Part shown: piece after piece, positions 22,481 through 31,200 of the stretch
Numbering within the stretch: position 1 is the first letter of the stretch
Layout: each line of letters opens with the position of its first letter
From: Ensifer sp. USDA 6670
GTDB lineage: Bacteria > Pseudomonadota > Alphaproteobacteria > Rhizobiales > Rhizobiaceae
Direction: 5' to 3'
DNA: 64,000 bases
NCBI GenBank assembly: GCA_000421085.1
Contig: ATWE01000005.1
Location: 124,001 to 188,000 of the forward strand
Notes under the pieces: generated by a model
The model's input: the letters and a program-made list of their open reading frames with translations, nothing else
The model's database searches: none
What the model was told of the DNA's origin: nothing
Position numbers and translations under genes: made by a program

Positions 22481-23881
22481 TCACTCCGCTGCCATGGCGG
22501 CGGTAAGCGCCTTGAGGCAGCCTTCGATAGATGCCTGCTCGATGCCGGCATAGTGATCGAATTCGTTGAGCACGGCGACGCCGAGATCGGTCTCGAAGCG
22601 CTTCTGGTTCGGGCTCGCCTCGAATTCCTGCTGCGCACCGTCGCCGAGGTTCGACTGGAAGATACCGGCGGCGCTGACCGGAAGGAAGTCCTCATAGACG
22701 ATCGGATCGAATTGAACGAGGCCGTCGGCGATCAGGGAATTGAGATCGCGCCGACCGGGCAGCTTCGTCCGCAGGCCCTTATCCGTAAGGGAGTAGCTGA
22801 AATAGCCGAGGTCCGCCTCGCGGAGCTCCGCCCAGCTGTCGGGGAAGGCCTCGAAGACCTGGGCCAAGGCCCCCTCGTATTCCCTGGCGTTTGAACCATC
22901 GGCGGCCGGACGTACGATCTTGCGCGTTTCGTCGAGCAGCCGGTCGTAGAGACCGCGGCCCTTCGGCGTCAATGCGATGCCGCGCTGCTCGATCTCGCCG
23001 AAGCGGGCGGTGTGCGACCCGGTCTTCCAGCTGCCATCGGCGCCGCGGAAGGAAACCGGTTCTTCGAGCGCCTTGAAGGACGTCTGGCGAAGCAGCACCG
23101 GGCACTTGCGCGTCGGCGGCCCTTCGACCACGGCCTTCGGGGCAATGCCATATTCCGGCATCAGCGCCTGGACGCGGTCGATGTCGAGCGTACGCGGCGT
23201 CAAATGGTTGATATGCGGCCCCTTGAAGGAGACCACGTCGGCGATCAGCCGGTGCGCATCGTGCAGGCGCTCGTACATGTCGGCGCTGACATTCGCCTCG
23301 TCGTGCCAGCGGAAGGTCTCGAGCACTTCGGCGACGAAACGCTCGGCATCGGCCTTGTCGAGGCCGCCGTCACGTTCGGCCATTTCGGTAAGCTCGACCG
23401 CACCTGATGTGAAGATCCGGCGCTCTTTCAGGATCGCCTCCGCCTCGGCGCGAAGGGCCTCGTCGGCAATGAGGTCGAGCCTCAGAAGCGAGGTGAAGAC
23501 GCGGAAGGGGTTGCGCTTCAGAGCCGCGTCTCCGACCGGCCGGAAGGCCGTGGAGTGGACCGGCACCCCGGCGGTCGACAGATCGTAGTAGCCGACCGGA
23601 TACATGCCCATCACGGCAAAGACACGGCGCATCATCGAAAGCTCCGCCGGCGTGCCGAGACGGATCGCGCCGTGACGCTCCTCGGAAATGCGTTCGAGCG
23701 TATCGGTCGCCTCGAGGCGCTCCTTCAGGGTGGAGTCGGCCGAGAGCGTTTCACCGTTGACCCTTGCGACGAGCTCCATCAACGTGCCGTAGGCAGGTAC
23801 TTCCTCACGGTACATCAACGACATCGCAGCGGAAAAGGCCGAGCGGATATCGACGGCGGATACGAAACTATTCTCTTTCAC
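22481..23881 (-). CDS. hglS: 2-oxoadipate dioxygenase/decarboxylase (DUF1338, HglS/YdcJ family)
   Basis: 466-residue protein of the DUF1338 family, whose characterised member HglS is an Fe(II) enzyme converting 2-oxoadipate to D-2-hydroxyglutarate. Family landmarks: AMSLMYREEVPAYGTLMELV near the N-terminus, GVPVHSTAFRP (metal-site histidine about residue 109), FKGPHINHLTPRTLDID and RQTSFKALEEPVSF. The GTG at 23881 is preferred: GAGG lies about 10 bases upstream and the family sequence starts there. An ATG at 23920 would add 13 unrelated residues and has no clear ribosome site. First gene of the operon, divergent from a LysR gene. Confidence 0.88.
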   Translation of the reverse strand: MKENSFVSAVDIRSAFSAAMSLMYREEVPAYGTLMELVARVNGETLSADSTLKERLEATDTLERISEERHGAIRLGTPAELSMMRRVFAVMGMYPVGYYDLSTAGVPVHSTAFRPVGDAALKRNPFRVFTSLLRLDLIADEALRAEAEAILKERRIFTSGAVELTEMAERDGGLDKADAERFVAEVLETFRWHDEANVSADMYERLHDAHRLIADVVSFKGPHINHLTPRTLDIDRVQALMPEYGIAPKAVVEGPPTRKCPVLLRQTSFKALEEPVSFRGADGSWKTGSHTARFGEIEQRGIALTPKGRGLYDRLLDETRKIVRPAADGSNAREYEGALAQVFEAFPDSWAELREADLGYFSYSLTDKGLRTKLPGRRDLNSLIADGLVQFDPIVYEDFLPVSAAGIFQSNLGDGAQQEFEASPNQKRFETDLGVAVLNEFDHYAGIEQASIEGCLKALTAAMAAE

Positions 23882-23932
23882 TGGGGCTCGCCTCGCGCTA
23901 TGGATGAAGGACAAGGTCATTCTTAATTCTGA

Positions 23933-23951
23933 TCATATCGGAAGGCTATGA
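23933..23951. promoter_or_regulatory. Candidate LysR-type operator (T-N11-A palindrome)
   Basis: Perfect inverted repeat TCATA (23933-23937), nine-base spacer, TATGA (23947-23951), fitting the T-N11-A pattern of LysR-type sites. It lies between hglS (start 23881) and the LysR gene (start 23995), 44 bases from the latter, where an autoregulating activator would bind. The core is short, so chance occurrence is possible. Confidence 0.5.
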
Positions 23952-23994
23952 GCTTGGATCGCGCTGCTTCTGACTATGTTGATGCGAGGCTGGA

Positions 23995-24885
23995 ATGAAG
24001 TTGAGCCGCCGACTGGTTCCCGACGTGACGACGCTGCAGGCCTTCGAATGCGCGGCGCGCCATGGCAGTTTCACCCAGGCCGCCGCGGAGCTCAATCTCA
24101 CGCAGAGCGCCGTCAGCCGCCAGATCAAGGATCTAGAGAACCAGCTGGGCGTGCTGCTCTTCGAGCGGGTACGCCAGCGGGTCATTCTTTCCGATGCGGG
24201 GCAGAAATTCCTGCCGGAGGTGCGCCGGCTCCTGAACCAGACCGAAGAGCTGATGGTGCGCGCGATGGCGTCGGCGCGGGCCGACTCGAGCCTCTCCATC
24301 GCATCGCTTCCGACCTTCGGCAGCCGCTGGCTGGTGCCGCGCCTGCCCGATTTCTTGAGGCGCCATCCGGGCACCGTCGTCAATATCGCCTCCCGTTCGG
24401 AGCCGTTCGACTTCGAAGAGCAGAACTTCGACCTCGCGATCCATTACGGCCAGCCCGTCTGGGCGCGCGCCATTTGCAACTACCTCTGCAGCGAAGTCAT
24501 CGTGCCGGTCGCCAGCCCGACCCTTCGGGTGCATCCGGTGGAGGCGCCTGCAGACATCGGCGGCGGCCCGCTGCTGCAACTGGCGACGCGGCCCAAGCTC
24601 TGGGCGCAATGGTTCGAGGTAAACGGCGTCGAGCAGGACGGCGCCTATCGGGGCAACCGCTTCGACCAATTCTCGATGGTAATCGAGGCGGCGACTGCAG
24701 GTCTCGGTTTTGCCCTTTTGCCTCGCTATCTGATCGAGCAGGAACTTACCGCAGGCACCCTGCGGATCGTTCTCGATCGACCGATGCAGACGGAGAACAG
24801 CTATTATCTCGCCATTCCGGAAGGCAAGCTCGAAAATCCGATCAGTCGCGCTTTCCGGGAGTGGATCACCGAACAGGTCGGTTGA
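23995..24885 (+). CDS. LysR-family transcriptional regulator (GcvA-like)
   Basis: 296-residue LysR-type regulator. The N-terminal winged HTH spans about residues 11-70 (LQAFECAARHGSFTQAAAEL, TQSAVSRQIKDLE). An effector domain of the GcvA branch follows (SLSIASLPTFGSRWLVPRLP, GLGFALLPRYLI). Divergent from the hglS-led operon with a T-N11-A palindrome between them, so it very probably controls 2-aminoadipate/lysine degradation. The effector is unknown; 2-aminoadipate, 2-oxoadipate and lysine are candidates. Confidence 0.92.
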   Translation: MKLSRRLVPDVTTLQAFECAARHGSFTQAAAELNLTQSAVSRQIKDLENQLGVLLFERVRQRVILSDAGQKFLPEVRRLLNQTEELMVRAMASARADSSLSIASLPTFGSRWLVPRLPDFLRRHPGTVVNIASRSEPFDFEEQNFDLAIHYGQPVWARAICNYLCSEVIVPVASPTLRVHPVEAPADIGGGPLLQLATRPKLWAQWFEVNGVEQDGAYRGNRFDQFSMVIEAATAGLGFALLPRYLIEQELTAGTLRIVLDRPMQTENSYYLAIPEGKLENPISRAFREWITEQVG

Positions 24886-25210
24886 TCGGTCGCAGTGGCA
24901 AGTCCGGTTGAGGGCCTACGGATCTCAGCCTGCGGATATGGTGCTGCTTACACCAGGAAGGGGCGGATTTTGACAGAGATATCCATCGAACCGAGGGAGC
25001 TTGCCGGCCGGCCCGGCTCCTGGCGGTGCGGCTCTCCGCAGCCGGGTGCAGGCAATGCTCGCATTCCTTGCAAGCTGCTGACATCACGGCTAAAAAATGC
25101 CATCTTCATGCACCACGCGGCCGTGAAATCCAGCGCGCCGCCGGCTTTGCGTTCGGCGCCTGCCTTCACCGATACTCTCTTCCCGGGACGATGACGGCGA
25201 AGGAGGGCAC
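24886..25210. other. 325-base gap upstream of ndvB
   Basis: No coding sequence of any recognised family on either strand. It should hold the LysR gene's terminator and the ndvB leader. One promoter-like pair is listed separately. A TTGACA at 24970-24975 has no -10 element at the right distance. Confidence 0.5.
25068..25096 (+). promoter_or_regulatory. Candidate sigma-70 promoter of ndvB
   Basis: TTGCAA (25068-25073), 17-base spacer, TAAAAA (25091-25096); the wider match CTTGCA...CTAAAA resembles the rhizobial CTTGAC-N17-CTATAT consensus. It lies about 115 bases before the ndvB start. Each hexamer matches the consensus at only four of six positions, so this is a suggestion. Confidence 0.3.
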
Positions 25211-28200
25211 ATGACCGTGTCTAGAAACGCGCCGGCGCCGTCTGCATCCTCAGGGTCGCAGCCACACCGGCAGAACAACGACAACCGGGCCGATCAGTCC
25301 CGAGTGGAACCAGAATCCGTACCCATGCTCCAGAACACAACGCAGTCCAATTTACCGCGCGAACCGGAAGCGAAGCAGATCGACTACAACGATTCGATCC
25401 GCTCGACCTATTTCTCGATCGACGACCTGCGAGCATGCGGCGCGAGCCTCGCCGAAAACGGCACATCCGCTCTGCCGGGCTTCTTTCCTTTCGAATTTCG
25501 CGCCCGCCACCGGGAGAACGAAAAGGAAATCCTGCGCGTCTATCGGGCGACCGCGGCCGACGTGGAAGCCGGCGCGTCGATCACGCCTGCAGCCGAATGG
25601 CTGCTCGACAACCACCACGTCGTCGAAGAGGCGATCCAGGAGGTGCGGCGCGACTTTCCGCGCCGGTTCTACCGGCAATTGCCGACGCTCTCGGTCTCCG
25701 GAACCGTCATCCCGCGCACGATGGCGCTTGCCTGGCTTTACGTTGCCCATACCCACAGTACCGTTACGCGGGAGAGCATCACCGCGATGGTGGAGGGCTT
25801 CCAGGAGCACGAGACCCTCAAGATCGGCGAATTGTGGGCGCTGCCGTCGATCCTGCGTTTCGTCCTCATCGAAAATCTGAGGCGCATCGCCATCCGCGTC
25901 GAGCGCTCGCGCGGCATGCGGCGGAAGGCGAACGAGGTCGCGGACCAGCTCATCCGGCTGAACGATCCGCAAGGCTGCCGGACACTTCTGGTGGAGTCCG
26001 AGGCGCTCGCCGCCGACAACACCTTCATCGCACAGCTCCTTTACCGCATGCGTGACGGTTCGCAGAGCTCGGGTGCCGTCATCGCCTGGATCGAGGAGAG
26101 GCTGGAGAGGCGTGGCACCGATGTAGAGGAGGCGCTGGTAGCGGAGCAGAACCGCCTTTCGTCCGGCAACGCGACGATGAGCAATATTATCCGCAGCCTG
26201 CGCGAGATCGACGACACGGACTGGGCCGTCTGGTTCGAAAGCGTCAGCAAGATCGATGCGACGCTGCGCGAAGGGTCCGACTATGCGGCGCTCGATTTCG
26301 GATCGCGCAACACATATCGCGACACGATCGAGAAGCTCGCCCGCCGTTCCGGCCACAGCGAGCATGAAGTCACGAAGATCGCGATCGAGATGGTCGAGGA
26401 GGCGAAGGCCGCCGCGGCCGTCGAAGCGCCTCTGCAGGAGCCGAATGTCGGCTCCTTCCTCGTCGGCAAGCAGCGCCTGGCGCTCGAGAAGAGGATCGGC
26501 TATTCGCCCTCGGTCTTCCAGCACCTGATCCGGTCGGCCCGCAAGCTCGACTGGTTCGCCATAGCCGGGCCGAACATTCTCTTGACGATCCTGGCGATGA
26601 TCGTCGTCTACGCCTTCGTCAGCCCGATGGATATTCCGAGCGGCGCGAAGCTGATCATGCTCCTGCTCTTCGCGCTGCCTGCCTCCGAAGGCGCGATGGG
26701 CCTGTTCAACACGGTCTTCACGCTGTTCGCCAAACCCTCGCGGCTCGTCGGTTACGAGTTTCTCGACGGAATACCCGAGGATGCACGCACGCTGGTCGTG
26801 GTGCCCTGCCTGATTGCCAAGCGCGACCATGTGGACGAGCTCGTGCGCAACCTCGAGGTCCACTATCTCGCCAATCCGCGCGGCGAGATCTATTTCGCGC
26901 TCTTGAGCGATTGGGCCGACAGCAAGTCGGAGGAGGCGCCCGCCGACACGGATGTTCTCGAATATGCCAAGCGCGAGATTGCGTCTCTGTCTGCCCGCTA
27001 TGCCTATGACGGAAAGACGCGCTTCTTCCTGCTGCACCGCCGCCGCCTCTACAACGAGGCCGAGGGCGTGTGGATGGGATGGGAGCGCAAGCGCGGCAAG
27101 CTGCACGAGTTGAACCTGCTGCTTCGCGGCGACCGCGATACCTCATTCCTTCAGGGCGCCAACACGGTGCCGGAGGGCGTGCAATATGTTATGACGCTCG
27201 ACTCCGATACGCGTCTCATGCGCGACGCGGTGACCAAGCTCGTCGGCAAGCTCTATCACCCGATCAACCGGCCGGTCGTCAATCCGAGGACACAGGAGGT
27301 CGTGACCGGCTACAGCCTCCTGCAGCCGCGCGTGACCCCGTCGCTCACCACCGGCAGCGAGGCCTCGGCCTTCCAGCGCATCTTCACCATCAATCGCGGC
27401 ATCGACCCTTACGTCTTCACCGTTTCGGACGTCTATCAGGACATTGCCGGCGAAGGCAGCTTCACCGGCAAGGGCCTCTATCATGTCGACGCCTTCGAGG
27501 CCGCTCTCAAGAGCAGGATCGAAGAAAATGCGGTGCTCAGCCACGACCTTCTCGAAGGTTCCTATGCGCGTTGCGCGCTGGTGACCGACATCGAGCTCGT
27601 CGAGGATTTTCCGATCCGCTACGAAGTCGAGATGTCGCGCCAGCATCGTTGGGCGCGGGGCGACTGGCAGCTCCTGCCGTATGTCTTCAATCCGAAGAAC
27701 GGCCTGTCGATGCTCGGGCGCTGGAAGATGTACGACAACCTGCGCCGCTCGCTCATTCCGGTCGCCTGGCTCGCCGCCTCGGTCATGGGCTGGTACTACA
27801 TGGAGCCGACCCCGGCGCTGATCTGGCAGCTCGTGCTGATTTTCAGCCTGTTCGTAGCGCCGACGTTGTCGCTGATCTCCGGGATCATGCCGCGGCGCAA
27901 CGACATCGTCGCGCGTGCCCATCTCCACACGGTGCTTTCGGACATCCGTGCCGCAAACGCGCAGGTCGCGTTGCGCATCGTCTTCATCGCGCATAACGCG
28001 GCGATGATGGCGGATGCGATCGTGCGTTCGCTCTATCGCACCTTCGTCAGCCGCAAGCTGATGCTCGAATGGCGCACCGCCGCGCAGGTGCAGAGCGCCG
28101 GCCACGGCTCGATCGGCGACTACTTCCGCGCGATGTGGACGGCGCCGGCGCTTGCGCTGGTGTCGCTGGCGCTTGCCGCCATCTCCGATACGGGGCTGCC

Positions 28201-31200
28201 CTTCATCGGCCTGCCCTTCGCCCTTATCTGGGCCGCCTCGCCCGCCGTCGCCTGGTTCGTCAGCCAGTCAGCCGAGACCGAAGACCAGCTCGTCGTTTCC
28301 GAGGAGGCGATCGAGGAGATGCGCAAGATCGCCCGGCGGACATGGCGCTACTTCGAGGCGTTCGTCACTGCCGAGCAGAACTTCCTGCCGCCGGACAACT
28401 TCCAGGAAACGCCGCAACCGGTGCTCGCGGAGCGTACCTCGCCGACGAATATCGGCGTCTATCTCCTGTCGGTCATGTCGGCGCGCTCCTTCGGCTGGAT
28501 CGGTTTCGAGGAGACGATCACGCGCCTCGAACAAACTATCGCTACGATCGACCGCATGCCGAAATATCGCGGCCATCTCTTCAACTGGTATCGCACGCGC
28601 GGTCTCGAGCCTATGGAGCCGCGCTATGTCTCCTCCGTCGACAGCGGCAACCTCGCCGGACACCTGATCGCGGTCTCGTCCATGTGCCGGGAATGGGCCG
28701 AAGCGCCCTCCGCCCATGTCCAGGGCAATCTCGACGGCATCGGCGACGTCGCGGCGATCCTCAAGGAGGCGTTGAGCGAGCTTCCCGACGATCGCAAGAC
28801 CGTACGGCCGCTCAGGCGTCTGGTCGAGGAACGCATCGCCGGTTTCCAGAATGCGCTTGCAGCGGTCAAGCGCGAGCGCGAATTCGCCTCCATCCGGGTG
28901 ATCAACCTCGCGGTGCTCGCACGCGACATGCACAAGCTGACGGTCAATCTCGATCATGAGGTGCGCACCGTCCAGAGCGGCGAAGTGGCGACATGGGCGG
29001 GCTCGCTGGTGGCGGCCTGCGAGGCGCATATCGCCGACGGCGTCTTCGACCTCGGCGCCATCGAGGCTCTGCGCCAGCGTCTGCTGGTGCTCAAGGAGCG
29101 CGCACGCGACATCGCCTTCTCGATGGACTTCAGCTTCCTGTTCCGGCCGGAGCGGCGGCTACTGTCGATCGGCTACCGGGTCAACGCCAACGAGCTCGAC
29201 GAGGCCTGCTACGACCTGCTCGCCTCCGAGGCGCGGCTGACGAGCCTTTTCGCGATCGCCAAGGGGGATCTGCCGACCGAGCACTGGTACAAGCTCGGCC
29301 GCCCGATCGTGCCGATCGGCGCGCGCGGTGCGCTCGTCTCCTGGTCGGGTTCGATGTTCGAATATCTGATGCCGCCGCTCGTCATGCAGGAGCGGCAGGG
29401 CGGCATCCTCAACCAGACCAACAATCTGGTAGTCCAGGAGCAGATCAATCACGGCCGGCGGCTCGGTACGCCCTGGGGCATCTCCGAGGCGGCGTTCAAT
29501 GCGCGCGACCACGAGCTGACCTACCAGTATACGAACTTCGGCGTGCCGACGCTGGGCCTGAAGCGCGGTCTCGGGCAGAACGCCGTCATCGCACCTTACG
29601 CGTCCATTCTCGCATGCATGTACGATCCGAAATCGGCGCTCGCCAACCTGGCGCGGCTCCGGGAGGTCGGCGCGCTTGGGGCCTACGGCTATCACGACGC
29701 CGTCGACTTCACGCCGACGCGCGTGCCGGAAGGCCAGAAATGTGCCGTCGTGCGCAACTATTATGCCCATCATCACGGCATGTCGGTCGCCGCGGTCGCC
29801 AATGTCGTCTTCAACGGGCAGTTGCGCGAGTGGTTCCATGCCGATCCCGTCATCGAGGCCGCCGAACTGCTCCTGCAGGAGAAGGCGCCGCGCGACATCC
29901 CGGTCATGGCCGCCAAGCGCGAGCCGGAGGCCCTGGGCAAGGGCCAGGCGGATCTCCTGCGCCCCGAAGTCCGCGTCATCGAAGACCCGATCAACCAGGA
30001 TCGCGAGACGGTGCTTCTGTCGAACGGTCACTACTCCGTCATGCTGACGGCGACAGGGGCGGGCTATGCCCGCTGGAACGGCCAGTCGGTGACGAGATGG
30101 ACTCCGGACCCGGTAGAGGACAGGACCGGGACCTTCATCTTCCTTCGCGACACGGTGACGGGCGACTGGTGGTCGGCCACGGCCGAGCCCCGGCGTGCGC
30201 CGGGCGAAAAGACCGTTACCCGCTTCGGCGACGACAAGGCCGAATTCGTCAAGACCGTCGGGGATCTGACAAGCGAGGTGGAATGCATCGTCGCCACCGA
30301 GCACGATGCCGAAGGCCGCCGGGTGATCCTGCTCAACACGGGCACGGAGGACCGGTTCATCGAGGTGACGTCCTATGCCGAGCCGGTGCTTGCGATGGAC
30401 GATGCCGACAGCTCGCACCCGACCTTTTCGAAAATGTTCCTGCGCACCGAGATCAGCCGTCAGGGAGACGTGATATGGGTCTCGCGCAACAAGCGCAGCC
30501 CCGGCGATCCGGACATAGAGGTCGCCCATCTCGTCACCGACAATGCCGGCAGCGAACGCCACACGCAGGCGGAAACGGATCGCCGGCGCTTTCTCGGGCA
30601 GGGCCGCACGCTTGCCGAGGCGGCCGCATTCGATCCGGGCGCCACGCTTTCCGGCACCGACGGCTTCACGCTCGATCCGATCGTGTCGCTCCGTCGCGTC
30701 GTACGCGTGCCGGCGGGCAAGAAAGTGAGCGTCATCTTCTGGACGGTCGCCGCCCCGGATCGGGAAGGCGTCGATCGGGCGATCGACCGCTACCGGCATC
30801 CGGAAACCTTCAACCACGAGCTCATCCATGCCTGGACCCGCAGCCAGGTGCAGATGCGCCATGTCGGGATCACCTCGAAGGAGGCGGCGAGCTTCCAGAT
30901 GCTCGGCCGCTATCTCGTCTATCCGGATATGCACCTTCGCGCCGACGCGGAGACCGTCAAGACAGGGCTTGCCTCGCAATCGGCGCTGTGGCCGCTGGCG
31001 ATCTCCGGCGATTTCCCGATCTTCTGCCTCAGGATCAACGACGACGGCGATCTCGGCATCGCCCGCGAGGCCTTGCGGGCGCAGGAATATCTGAGAGCTC
31101 GCGGCATCACCGCCGATCTGGTGGTGGTCAACGAGCGCGCCTCCTCCTACGCGCAGGACCTGCAGCACACGCTCGACTCCATGTGCGAGAATTTGAGGCT

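Noticed and set aside
22471..22695. 75-codon N-terminal extension of the D-2-hydroxyglutarate dehydrogenase-like gene
   Set aside because: It is Ser/Arg-rich shadow sequence of hglS; the conserved protein begins at MIDEHH (22470).
24970..24998. Promoter starting at the perfect TTGACA at 24970
   Set aside because: No TATAAT-like hexamer lies 16-18 bases downstream; the sequence there is GC-rich.
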